Below are positions 48,191-58,989 of a stretch of 64,000 nucleotides of DNA, one piece after another. The DNA is taken from the NCBI GenBank assembly GCA_015227615.1, contig JAALGZ010000010.1, positions 1,054,001-1,118,000 of the forward strand, in the 5' to 3' direction. The DNA comes from Labyrinthula sp. Ha. Lineage: Eukaryota; Sar; Bigyra; Labyrinthulida; Labyrinthulaceae. Each line of letters starts with the position of its first letter. Within the stretch, counting starts at the first letter, position 1. The translations under genes were made by a program, and so were the position numbers. The notes below the pieces were generated by a model. The model searched no databases. It was not told the origin of the DNA and saw only the letters and a program-made list of their open reading frames with translations.

Positions 48191-48328
48191 TTTATTGATA
48201 GTTTATCAATAAAATTTTGCTCATATTTTTGTTCTTGATTGATTCTGATATTTCACCAACCAATTACTTGATAATTAATATTCAACTGATAACAAGAACA
48301 AAATCTAACTAATTTGATAAATATCAAA
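48191..48328. repeat. Cluster of inverted repeats with GATA/TATC cores
   Basis: Three perfect palindromes: TTTATTGATA/TATCAATAAA with a 3-nt loop (48191-48213); TTTTGTTCTTG/CAAGAACAAAA with a 55-nt loop (48227-48303); and TTTGATA/TATCAAA with a 2-nt loop (48313-48328). GATA or TATC occurs about eight times within some 170 bp. It could be regulatory, an RNA hairpin or a remnant of a small element. Confidence 0.5.
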
Positions 48329-49174
48329 ACCCCAATTCTTTTTTTGATAATCAGAATTAAGACAACTATCGAATGATTATTGCTAATTTTTAGTAAGTCA
48401 GATGTCTAAATGGAACACAGCCATGTATTGAAAATGGCTAGACCAAAAGAGCCTTGGAGATGACCATTGAAAAAGTAGACACAAGAGAAGAGATTCTACA
48501 GATGATACATCTACAACTGCATGTGTAGCCGATGTAGAATGAAGGTTATTGGAACACTTCGCATTCTAGCCCTCATTGCAAGCATCTAGATACTCTTCTG
48601 TGGGGAAGACCTGTGAGAATTAAAGGCGGAAAATACTCTGAAATTATGTCTAAGATGGGTTCTCATGATGCTTAGTAGGGAATACCTATACCACGTTCAG
48701 TGCTCAACAATTCTTCTTCTAACCCGTAGAACCAAGAAATTAACCCATGATAATTCGAACCTTCCACTGGCCATGACTTTCCCTGAAAGCAAAGAATATT
48801 ATTGAGATAGACTTCTTTACAAATTTTAAACTCAAATACTCATGAAAACAATTTCTTTTTCCTTTTATCTACTTTTTGAAACCTATATAGTAAAACAAAG
48901 ACGCAAAACAGAAGAGAACCTATTTGTTTTTGTAATCCAACAACTGAATACAAATATAAGAACGGAAGAAAAGTGGAACCTTAAGTTATGAAGATGAGAG
49001 TGGTTTTACACGAATATATTGGCTCATGAATGCCTCAATACTGAATACTTTATACATATTACTTTGATACAGCGGAAACAAATCGTTTCAATTATTATGT
49101 CCCAGATTTCAAACAATAAACCAAAATAAAAATTCTAATTGACGTAAAACCAAACCAATCCAGATTTCAAAACA

Positions 49175-50263
49175 ATGAGTTTTAACCAATCTTGTCCATG
49201 TGGTCTAATAGGTGACGATTGCCTTGACCTTGACCCTCGTTTAAACTCGCCTTCCGATGCGCTTGATGAACTTTGCTCGGAAGAAGGTTTCTCTAACTGC
49301 TTTGTTAGCGGCACTTACGGAGCTGTCTGTGTTTGCAATTGTGGATTTAAAGGAGATCTCTGCGAAGAAAAGAAAGAACCTCTCGGGTATAACCAAAGTA
49401 CATTTGTTTTTTTGCATAACCCTCTAGTCTTGAGTTTTGTGGTTCCCATTCTAATTTTCCTTGCAATTGGTTTTGGATTCAAACGTTGGGATCCTTGGAA
49501 TCATTCAGTGTTTGAAAAAAAAGGAAAAAACTTAACAGAGGGAAGAGGTTTTATTACCCCAGTTTTTCTCCTGGTATACAGAGTTCTTCTCCCACTTTCC
49601 GGAATCATAATCCTTGCTTTGGAAGTTGCTGAGGATGGAGCTGGAGAGTTCAGAACTTTTACAAACATTACCTGGATGGGTCTCATTCTAACTTACTTTA
49701 TTGGTGCATATCTCTCTTTTCAAAAAGTGACTAATCAAGAAGCGCAGAATGAAGATCCTTTGGAACACAGTAATGTAGAAAAAGCGTTCTTCATTCTTTT
49801 TTCATCTGTTCTGGTGTTGGAAGTTTTCATCTTTGTGGTAGTTTGGGGATATTTGTATCCAACTCTACTGACAACTGGTCAAGAGGATGATGTTGCTAAT
49901 GTAAGAAGTTACTTTTTCCATGGGATTTATATTTTGTTCATGGGATTGGACTTTTTTACAACAAGTATTAAAGTTGTTCCATCACACTTTCTTTTTGTAC
50001 TTACAGCTTTAGCACTTTATACAACTTTTCATAGTTTTTATATTTTAGCATTGGTTAATCAAGGAGAAGATATGTGTTCAATCTATAGTTTCTTCGATCA
50101 GGATTCACCTTTGTTTGCAGGATTTATTATTGGTTTTATGCTTGCTGTGTTTTTATTTCATATGGTTTTGGTTTGGATTTCTAATAAAAAGGAAGAACAT
50201 AGAAAAAAAGATTTTAAGAGTAATGAAGATAAACTTCTTGCAAAGGAAGTACCTAGTATGTAG
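49175..50263 (+). CDS. EGF-like/Cys-rich module fused to AIG1/FAR-17a or rolling-stone-like seven-TM protein, paralogue 2
   Basis: Open from ATG to TAG over 362 codons, but comparison with paralogue 1 shows a 30-nt intron at 49398-49427; spliced, the protein has 352 residues. Domain order matches paralogue 1: nine Cys in the first 65 residues ending VCVCNCGFKGDLC, then seven membrane spans. FTNITWM and SYFFHGIYILFMGLDFF carry the Thr and His that correspond by pattern to the catalytic pair of AIG1/ADTRP, followed by VPSHFLF. The tail is Lys/Glu-rich and cytosolic if the N-terminus is outside. No signal peptide precedes the Cys module. Unlike paralogue 1 it has no sulfotransferase beside it. 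The role is unknown; a lipid-ester hydrolase is one idea. Confidence 0.8.
   Translation: MSFNQSCPCGLIGDDCLDLDPRLNSPSDALDELCSEEGFSNCFVSGTYGAVCVCNCGFKGDLCEEKKEPLGYNQSTFVFLHNPLVLSFVVPILIFLAIGFGFKRWDPWNHSVFEKKGKNLTEGRGFITPVFLLVYRVLLPLSGIIILALEVAEDGAGEFRTFTNITWMGLILTYFIGAYLSFQKVTNQEAQNEDPLEHSNVEKAFFILFSSVLVLEVFIFVVVWGYLYPTLLTTGQEDDVANVRSYFFHGIYILFMGLDFFTTSIKVVPSHFLFVLTALALYTTFHSFYILALVNQGEDMCSIYSFFDQDSPLFAGFIIGFMLAVFLFHMVLVWISNKKEEHRKKDFKSNEDKLLAKEVPSM
49398..49427 (+). other. Cryptic 30-nt intron without stop codon
   Basis: GTACAT donor, CCCTCTAG acceptor, phase 1, at exactly the position of the 29-nt intron in paralogue 1 (after YNQ). Length is a multiple of three and no in-frame stop occurs, so retention adds ten residues (STFVFLHNPL, replacing one Ile less) rather than ending translation. 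Confidence 0.8.
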
Positions 50264-51196
50264 ATAATACTAAGATATTTTTACATGAAACTATCTTTTT
50301 TTAAGGTTTAAGTATAGTGAAGTATAATCTTGTAAATTCGTACTGTTGGTATGAAATGTAACTTGAGAGCTGTTAATGGATACAAACCTAAGCTTTTAAA
50401 TAAATTTACACTGCTACTGTTGAATGCTAATAAATGATATAAATTTGATTTTGTGGCCATGAAACATAAGTTTTGTTTCTAGGGAGACATTGGTTTGAGT
50501 TAACCTAGAAAATAACAGAAAAAAATTTCCTTTCTCAAAAAGTAAATAGGTAATGAAGAGATGATACGGTTAATCTGAAAACTATCGAGTTATTCTAAAG
50601 TATGAGTATATTACTGTTATTGTTTGTAATTTGAATGAAAGAAACGGAGGATATAATATAGAAAAGTAGTAGCTCTAATGTTGGAAAAAAATATTTTTCT
50701 TTAAAATCGAACTCAAAGTCACTAAGTTTTTCAGAAATCACAATAACTGTGTGAAGCAACGTGCCTTACTGAAAGTATATAGTTTTTTCCAGCTAACCTG
50801 GTAAAGGCGATTGAGCCAGCTTGTGAATCAAAGGTAAACATAATTCGGAAGAGATTTTATTTTAGTTTGTATGGTATTTGCTATGTCTTGAAACATATGG
50901 TAGGAACTGAGAGTGGGCATTAAGAAAGGCAGAATATAGGTTGAAATAGGCGGAAAAGATATCCTTGATTAGAATAAGCTCGAGAGTTAAAGTCTCAAGG
51001 TAATTTGGATTAGTATTCGGGCTATTGTAGGTTTAACAGGAGCACGGTATCATAATATATCTTTTAGTTGTTTGAGTGTAGTATTGTCACTACACGGGTA
51101 AGTATATTTTACTACTTTAATATATGTAGGATCTTCAACCATTAGAAACTGCAACAAGAATATACAACATCTTGTACCTTGTATCCTTGCAGCAGA
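50264..51196. other. Intergenic spacer
   Basis: 933 bp between two convergent genes. Nothing coding is seen. Unlike paralogue 1, no sulfotransferase or remnant of one follows the stop. Confidence 0.6.
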
Positions 51197-53002
51197 TTAC
51201 AAGGTTGCCTCTTCAAGATTGAACCTTTTCAGAATTTGTTGAATTTCTACCCTATCCCCACAATTTAACTCATTTATTAAACTCTTCAGCATTTTTTTGA
51301 ATTTTGGTTCAAGGAACTCAATTAGGGTATTAAATCGTGGAATTTGTGATATTTTTTTCATCAATAAGCATAACTTACCAGCAAGTTTATCATCTTTTGT
51401 GGTCCTGGCATAAGTGTTACAAGATTCAATGATTTCGATCAAGACATTCTCCTGAATCTCCACTGAAAAAATTTGCTGTATCAAATTTTTTTCACTTAGT
51501 ACAAAAATCAATTGTGCCTTCTCAACATCGCAAAGTGCTGGCCATAAAACCTCAAATTGAGAGGATGTCTGAGGAAGAGAACTTCCACTTTTTTTCAAGA
51601 ATTCATTCAGAGAAATTTTTGTTGCAGGAGATGTAGCTGTCTTCAACTTTTCTGGTTCCTTGCTGGGTATGTTACCATATGTCATAGACTTTCTGCAGTT
51701 GATTTTATCTTCATTTTCTGTGACAGAATTCTTGTCATTAGCAACTATTTCTTGGATTCTTTCCAGGATCGTTGCTGCTTTAGTTTCATCCTTTTCCTCT
51801 TCAAATTGCTTAGCAAGTACCTCTAAATCAGACTCAACTACTACAAACTCACTGCTATCACTCAACTTTGTCTCCTCTGAGTCCTCAGGTTGTGTCTCCT
51901 CAATATCAACAGGCGAGACAGTCTGTGGGTTAGGAGGAAGTTTTGCTCTTAGTCTACCCAACATATTTAGTATTGCTCTGGAGTTTTTCTCATACTTTCC
52001 ATTTCTCTTCAGGTTCACAAAGTTGTACTTTAGCAAGCTTTGTTCTAAGTTATCAACGGCTTCTTCATAGCTTCCAATGGCTTCTAATGCCTTGGCCTTC
52101 CTGACAATCACCTTAGCAGAGAGCAAAATGTCATCAACAGTCTCTGTCACTAGTTGAAGTGCCTGGGAGCAATCGGGAGCAACAAGCCTGTACCTCTTCT
52201 GTCTTAAACGTACCTCGGCACGATTTGCATATGCTCGTGACAAAGCATGATTTAACTTAAGTCTCTTTCCCTTATACAGGTTCCCAACTTCTATGGCCTT
52301 AGAGTAGCATAAATCCGCCATTTCGTAGTCTTGTTCCTTAAAACTTTCATTTCCTTTTTGCTTCTCTCGCTCAACTAATTCTAGCACTATCCTAGGATTA
52401 TTAAGATTAACGTTTTTCACACTTTTCTTGAATAATTTCAGTTGTTTTTCTACAAACGTTTCTGAAATTACCGTTCTCTGTTTGCTTGTTTTCTCTAACT
52501 TTGGTATGTCCTGAACTTCCATAACCTTGATGGCCTTTTCCTCAAAAATATCACTTTTTGAGTTTTTTTCCTCAATGTGCTCCACTCTTTCATATCCATC
52601 AAACTCAGATATATCTTCGACAAACTCATAAATTTCTTGATCTGCTAGCTTCTTTTCCTCCATTGAAGTTCCTTTCCGCTTTGCCAAGAAAAATGCCTTT
52701 TCTTTTGGTGATAATAGAGAGATAAACCTCTTCTCAGTTTTTTTCAGGAGCTCTGGATAATACTTATGTTTTGTCGTTAGTAAAATCATAATCTTCCTCA
52801 AATATTTAATATCCTCGCATTGATTAACAAAATTAAAATCGAGATCCTTCACGCTAACATCTTTAGCAATGTCTTCTATCTCATCATCTGCAAACGATAT
52901 CTGAGATACTTCAGAGCTTGTGACATAGCCACGAACTCCTAAACCTTCATGTTTGCCTCCATTAAGTAGTTCCGATAGCTTTACTAAATCAACGTTATTC
53001 AT
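51197..53002 (-). CDS. SPAG1: SPAG1/RPAP3-like TPR protein, probable dynein axonemal assembly factor
   Basis: Encodes 601 residues from the ATG at 53002; the seven upstream codons begin with TTG. SPAG1 is a cytoplasmic co-chaperone scaffold working with HSP90/R2TP to pre-assemble ciliary dynein arms. An N-terminal conserved block (about 54-96, LDFNFVNQCEDIKYLRKI then KYYPELLKKTEKRF) is typical of SPAG1. Three TPR units follow at about 207-326, beginning EREKQKGNESFKEQDYEMA. After an acidic linker comes an RPAP3_C domain at about 481-575 (FEVLWPALCDVEKAQLIFVL, then IPRFNTLIEFL). Animal SPAG1 usually has three TPR blocks; only one is present here, so RPAP3-like duties are possible. No intron, TAA stop. 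It follows the protease gene head-to-tail after 410 bp. Confidence 0.88.
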   Translation of the reverse strand: MNNVDLVKLSELLNGGKHEGLGVRGYVTSSEVSQISFADDEIEDIAKDVSVKDLDFNFVNQCEDIKYLRKIMILLTTKHKYYPELLKKTEKRFISLLSPKEKAFFLAKRKGTSMEEKKLADQEIYEFVEDISEFDGYERVEHIEEKNSKSDIFEEKAIKVMEVQDIPKLEKTSKQRTVISETFVEKQLKLFKKSVKNVNLNNPRIVLELVEREKQKGNESFKEQDYEMADLCYSKAIEVGNLYKGKRLKLNHALSRAYANRAEVRLRQKRYRLVAPDCSQALQLVTETVDDILLSAKVIVRKAKALEAIGSYEEAVDNLEQSLLKYNFVNLKRNGKYEKNSRAILNMLGRLRAKLPPNPQTVSPVDIEETQPEDSEETKLSDSSEFVVVESDLEVLAKQFEEEKDETKAATILERIQEIVANDKNSVTENEDKINCRKSMTYGNIPSKEPEKLKTATSPATKISLNEFLKKSGSSLPQTSSQFEVLWPALCDVEKAQLIFVLSEKNLIQQIFSVEIQENVLIEIIESCNTYARTTKDDKLAGKLCLLMKKISQIPRFNTLIEFLEPKFKKMLKSLINELNCGDRVEIQQILKRFNLEEATL

Positions 53003-53412
53003 TATCTTCTTTTTTAGTTTCAACGGCTAAGAATCTACTTTCGTAATTGTTATTTTTTCTAGAAAATGAATTTCATAGAAAAGAAAACTGTAATATGTTG
53101 TTGAAGAGTCAGGAAGAAGAAGAGTTATTGTGAGGAGACACCTTTAAGTTCTCTTAACTTGTAAGAGTTAGCATCTGGAAGAGAAATAAACCTTATTAAG
53201 GTAATGGTTAAGAGAAAAGGTCTAACTTGAAGATGAAGGACAAGCCAACGAAAGATTAAGGAAAGTTCCAAAACAAAAAAGCACAAAATATGAGGCAGAG
53301 TGTTAGGAAAGGTTTACTTATTCTATCATTAACAAGTGTTTCCATCTAGTTTCATCTATACTATTAACCAGAATGAACTGTAAATTTCATATTAGTAGAA
53401 CAACATTTGACA
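53003..53412. other. Intergenic spacer
   Basis: 410 bp between two genes on the same (-) strand. It presumably holds the promoter of the SPAG1-like gene and the 3' end of the protease gene; nothing else is seen. Confidence 0.55.
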
Positions 53413-54860
53413 CTAAAATCTCATTTTGCTAGCCGTCATTTGACCCTCCATGAACCTTCTGGATGCTAGTTGCTCTTTTTTTTTATTCCTTTTACAAAGA
53501 AGGCTGCCAACTACACAAAGAACTACCACAAGAACTACCCCGCAAACTATGCCAACTACAAAACTCAAAACACCATCTTCAAGAAAATCTAACTCTGGCA
53601 GCTTCCCATCTGTTTTCCTTGTGTCGTTACCCATGTTTATTCCAGAAGTAGGTGCTGCTGTGGGAATATTTGATACAAACTCATATTCTTCTACATCTGG
53701 GACTGGACTTGGTGTTACGAAATCTTCTTCTGGACTAGAAGTTGGCCTGAAACTTGGACTTAATGTTGACTCCGTTGGGTTTGGTGTTTCCACGGCTTCC
53801 TCTTCTGGACTGGATGTAGGTCTGGAACTTGGACTAGTTGTGGATTCTGTTGGACTAAACGTAGGCGTTTCCGTTTCCACCTCTTCTTCATTGTCTGGAA
53901 GTTCAACACCTGGAATTTGATAATCTTCTCTTGCGTCTAAATTTACAACATAGCCAAGATCAAGCAGTGACTTTAGTGTCATGATAGAAATTGGATTATC
54001 CCCGTCTGACAGAAAACCAGTCATCAACTCATTCTGAAATGTAGCCTCTCTAGAAGAATAAAACAAGAAAGAAAAAAAGTCTACCTCCAGTGGCCGTTGG
54101 CAGTACCTTGACCACCCTGATCTGCAATAAGAAGATCTCCAGTTCCTCCAAGGTCATTAAATCCTTCGACTCCATTTTCTCCTACATAAGTAGGGTTCGT
54201 ATTGCAAGGATTAAAGCTAGTACATGGGTTAGCAATAACACCAGCATCTTCCCAGAACGTTCCAATCCCTATCACGTGGCCCATCTCATGTCTAATTACA
54301 ATTCCGAGAGATCCATCGTCAATCAAACCTTGTAGATCCGCTGAGTCAAATGACATTACTCCGATACGAGGAAACCCTCCTGCAGAAGCACAGGGCCCAG
54401 CTTGGGCTAAAGTGGATCCTGCACCGTCAATGAACACTGTTTGGGCAGCAATAATGATTGTATCAAAAGTGTTAGGGACATCAGGGAAATCATCTGGGTC
54501 AAGGTCACAAAATTCAACAGGGTTGGTGTTACCAGTTGTAACTGATCCTAAGAGAGTGTCACCTAGAATGTTATTCCAGAAGAGAGCAGCATCAACAAAT
54601 GCATCCGCGGCATCGGGATCTGTTTCTTCATTATTGTTGAAGACAATTTGTACCACTTCGTTTTCTTGCTGGAGAGAAGTGATGTACGTTTCTGGACCGC
54701 TGGGTGAAAAGAGCTCTGTGTAAAATCTAGTGGAAAAAACTGATGGTCTTAGCTTTGAGATTCTTGATTGTGTTGGTTTGGAGAGTTCATCGTAATTGAA
54801 GGTAAACCCAAGTTGAAACAAGAGGTTAGCACAAAAGTAGAAGCTCTTCAAATTTGTCAT
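53413..54860 (-). CDS. Leishmanolysin-like (M8-type) zinc metalloprotease, membrane-anchored
   Basis: Two exons, 54860-54085 and 54049-53413, encode 470 residues. A hydrophobic N-terminus (FYFCANLLFQLGFTF) may act as a signal peptide. The metzincin motif HEMGHVIGIG sits at 191-200. The third zinc ligand, His257 in NGHW, lies two residues before the splice junction, and the Met-turn ELMTG follows it, so the intron separates parts of one active site. Cys pairs around 209-219 fit an extracellular domain. A stalk (about 305-400) contains two 25-residue repeats of PTEST-SPS-RPTSSPEE type and is probably O-glycosylated. One membrane span (about 419-444) and a short basic cytoplasmic tail follow. 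It is compact compared with Leishmania GP63 and lacks its long C-terminal Cys domain. The likely role is a surface protease. Confidence 0.92.
54050..54084 (-). other. Intron in metalloprotease gene, 35 nt
   Basis: GTAGAC donor, pyrimidine-rich body and TTCTAG acceptor on the minus strand, phase 2. Splicing restores GHWREATFQNELMTG across the join; unspliced, a TAG lies at the donor. Confidence 0.94.
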
Positions 54861-57800
54861 GCTTTTTTACTTAAGAGTTGTTTACTATAGAAAGAAGTGA
54901 ATAAAGCGGTTTCTTACACCCTTTTTTTAAAATGCCAACTGCTAGAAAGCTGCTGGGTTTAGAAAGTTCTCTTGGGGGGATAAACGCTGACTTCAGAAAT
55001 AATTGTGTTGTCGGAATACTTTCAGAATAGTAACACCAGTACAAGTTGATAGAAGTCGCGTTTTAGGGATATTATGGAAATTTAGAAACGTCACTTTCCC
55101 CAGTCGGTCTTAACAAATACCGGTTTTTATAGCTTACATAGTTTCAGAATATATTCAGGATATATCATTGAGTGACTTATTCATGAATTGGGCAACAATG
55201 TTTATATCCTATAGTGGATTCTTGATTCAGTGAAAAAACCTAGTTCTTGATCGAGAGAGTTTAAGATGAGATATTGTTTGAGAAATACCGACAAATATGA
55301 AAGTCTCAAAGGAAGATATTAAGTTTCAAGAAGAGACAAGTACTTGTGGACAAGTATAACTTTTAGAATGAATATTAAAGAACCAAACTAGATAGAGAAC
55401 TTTTATATAAAGCTGGAAAGTGCATTGATTTTCAATTTGTTGAAGAAGATTTTCTATTAGAGACATTTTAACAAAGGAGGTTTTAACTCTGTTTCAGAAA
55501 GAGTTATTGAACGGAGGTAAACTAACTTCTTAGCCGCCTAATGGAGAGAGAGTAAGTTTTGATGTCTTAACAAACAAATTTTAAATGCAAGAATAACTAT
55601 TTCTCACTAAAGCTTCAATGTTTGTGCCATCTAGTTTTCTTGAGCCAGCAGAAACTGGTTTGAAAACCTAAAGATATTACTCAGTACAAAAAGGAATAAA
55701 CCTTTCCATCAAGCCAAAAACCTGGACCCAATTAATAGCTTTTCAAGATAATTGATTAACCACTCAGTTCTTAACTCTTGGATTAAATTTGTACAACAAG
55801 AGATAAATACCATGTTAGAAACAACATGACTTTCAATGACTTGGGGTTACATAGAATCAAGACGAGTTCTTGAGAATGGATTTGTGTCACTTCAAGAACG
55901 TATAGTATTCTTGGTTAACTGACAAGTACTGAGAATATATTGTTTGCAAATGTTTCTACGCGAAGGGATGAAGTATAGTACAAACTTGAGTTAAGACTGC
56001 AAAACATCGGTCTAGAGAAGGAGCCCGAAAACTTTCTTGTATAATATAAACTTAAAGCTTTTTCATAGGGGAAATTCATAGCGCACTTAGAGTGAGATAT
56101 TACACAAAGAGTTAGACAGCTTGGAAGAACACTGTTAATGCATGAAAGACAAGTTCTCTAAAGAAAAAAAAATGGACACGCATATGATGCAGATTCACAG
56201 GTTATTTTGGATAATTCTGAGGTTGAATGCTCTTGAAAGTAAATTTACATCAATGGATACCAAATGTAACATTCTCTCACTAACTATTAAAAGACAGCGA
56301 GCCATATAACGTTCATTGTTACCGAAAATATTGAAGAAAAATTAAAGCACTGATAACAATTTTTTTTATTGAAGCCTGACTCACCAAAAGAAACATTGAC
56401 AAGACTAATAAAGACATTTAGTTATGAACTTATCCAGTGTTATGTCCTCTCGATACAAGAGAGAGAAGGGGCAAAAGAAAAGGAATACCTTTTTGTTTTA
56501 GTGTTTAACTCTATATTTTTCTTACACTTTACCTGTTTTTTCAGCACTGCTTTCGTTTAGGAGCTCAGGAATTGCGTTTTTAAAGTACTGATATCTTCTC
56601 AAGTTGAAAGTAGTTGACCATTTGTTGAGTCAATTGAGGCGAGTTGTCTAAGAAAATATATTCCCATTGTACTTTAATTTTTATTATACTGATTCCTGCC
56701 CTTGAGCTGGAGAGAAGTTTTCGACACGCGTGCCAGTAGCAATTTTAGGCAATTCCGAAGATCGCGACCAAATTAAAGCTGTTTGTAGCTCCCCAAAAAA
56801 ACAGACTTACATGTTAAGAACTTCGAAGAACTGAGTGATACCTATAGTTTAACTTAGTTAAGCAAGGCAGGGTCTATTCCACTTCGGGGAGACTTAAAAC
56901 AATGCTCTAAAAGGTAAATTCATTTTCCTGGTCATTTACCTTATCACGTAATATAGTGAACTAGTTGAAATGAAGTGGGCTCACAATAAAATTTTTGACT
57001 TTGGACCATCGCAAATAAAAATTCTATATAACTTACTGCCGAGGGCGTTAGTAAAAGATGTTTCATAGTTTCAACACTAAAAGTATTGAAGTATACACAA
57101 GAGATTGGGTCAGCTAAACGTTGGCTAGTCTTAATCACCTAAGAGCCAAGAGTTTGAAAAAGGATAAAACTGAAAATATCCTCTTAGTCATTGAAGTCAT
57201 TATTGTTTTGTGGGATTCAGTTAAAGAAACTACTGCTTTTCTCCGTATAAAAAGACTCGTTTTCATATCGTTTACCTTAGTTACTTTATCAAGCGGTTGC
57301 TCATTAATCCAGACCTAAATATTTACAATGTATCTCTTCCGACTCTCTGCTTTAAATTCTTTCGACAATCATACATTTTGTTTCTGCATTTCGTGCAGAT
57401 ATTGTCTTAGGTATGAAATTTCTATTCTAATATTCAAGTTTAAGGAGTTAACTGGGCCAGGTTCTCTAACCTTCCATGAACGCGTTCATTTGTTGCCTAA
57501 GAACCAGTATTTAAATTGTTTTTTCTGGGTTTAATTTCGACACCGTTCCTCATTTTAGCGAGTCTCAAACATTATGTATTCTTCAATAATCACATTCCCA
57601 TTTAGGGGTCATTGTACAGATATTAATTACTTTAACAGATTCGGATAGTTCGCAAATAGGACTTTCCTTTAGAGAATCACATAATTTTCTTTCAAAGCTA
57701 ACGAATTTTCGAAATGTGATTGACCAATTTGATATTTCGGAACATGATCTAAGAAAACATACTTCAAAAAAAAGCAGAAAGTACAGATAATAAGTTGAAA

Positions 57801-57905
57801 GTGGGAACAAGGTACCAAGAAAACAATAAAAGTTAAAAAATATTGTTTTTGTTCAATGACATTAGTTGAGTTTACACCCATTTTGATCTCCTGTTGTGAG
57901 TAAAA

Positions 57906-57930
57906 ACTAATCCATATGGCATGGATTAGT
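57906..57930. repeat. Perfect 10-bp inverted repeat
   Basis: ACTAATCCAT and ATGGATTAGT around a 5-nt loop. No gene nearby depends on it as far as I can see. Confidence 0.6.
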
Positions 57931-58964
57931 GGATGCTTTTAATGATGACTCCATGACTCGATCCTTTCTCCAGATTTAGCTCTAAAAGAAAATGAAGAAA
58001 GACTTAGATCCTGTTCGTGTCATGAACATAAATACATTGAAGTATGTTCAAATCCTATGAAACAGGCATTAATAATAAGTTGACGATAGTTTGGAGCACC
58101 TCAAGCTCAAATACAAAATTTCAGAAAACAATTTTTTAGATAACAGCAAAATTACTAAGTTTAAATGTTTTTACGTAGAATTATCTATTTCTGTGCCGTT
58201 TAAAATGCAAGATACGAAAAATATTGTTCTATGGGTCTTGTTTTGTTGACTGGAATCCTATCCTCGCGAGATTATCATTCTGAGATATTTTGAAATTATT
58301 CTTTGAGTGTTTCAGTATGCTTTAGCGAATTAACAATTCAATTTCACTAAATACTATTTTCGTAGGGGCTATTCCAAGTAAATACATCATTTTCTCAATG
58401 GTTTAATTTACAGAGTACACCTATTGAAATTCATGAAATGTGTCCTCCAGAAAAAAAAGCTTTTCCAATACCCTAACATCCGTTCTAAAAACCTTGCTAC
58501 CTTCATAGAACCAACACGAGCAATTAGAAGATCATCTTAGGTCAATTCTTCTAGTTTTCTTAACCTATTGCTTCTGCACCAGATCCCCTTTTCGATTGGT
58601 TTCATATTTGTTTAATTTAAAGAAAGAAGATACAGAAAAATTATATCTACCAATTATTATTTGTATTTTTTTACTCCCAGCTAAAAATACACTATTTGTT
58701 CTATTAGACCTACATTGACAACGATGAAATAAATAGTATATTTTCAATACAAGAAAAAACAGGGCGGGGGCTAACATTTAAGATACCTTAAGTCCAAATT
58801 AAGAACAGAACCCCAAATCGAAACTATCTGAAGGTTGTGTCATGCAGAGTTCTACCATGTAGACTAAGCTCTGAGCACTTAGGAATGTATCTGATTTATG
58901 GAATCTCTATTGATAAATCTTCCCTTTGATAAGTATTTATGTTCTTTTAATTATTTTAATCGGT

Positions 58965-58989
58965 TATTGATAATCATTCGTTATCAATA
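58965..58989. repeat. Palindrome TATTGATAA/TTATCAATA
   Basis: 9-bp perfect arms with a 7-nt loop. The core resembles the palindrome at 48191-48213. Two further TTGATAA/TTTGATAA strings lie just upstream. Confidence 0.55.

Larger units (their letters stand above)
44502..49174. other. Long intergenic spacer
   Basis: 4.7 kb with no supported gene; frames up to 79 codons lack motifs. It contains a 10-bp tandem repeat at 47801-47825 and a cluster of palindromes with GATA/TATC cores at 48191-48328. Confidence 0.5.

Noticed and set aside
56821-56890. GTTAAGCAAGGCAGGGTC as part of a 5S rRNA gene
   Set aside because: Only a short match to the internal control region; the surrounding sequence does not follow 5S secondary structure.
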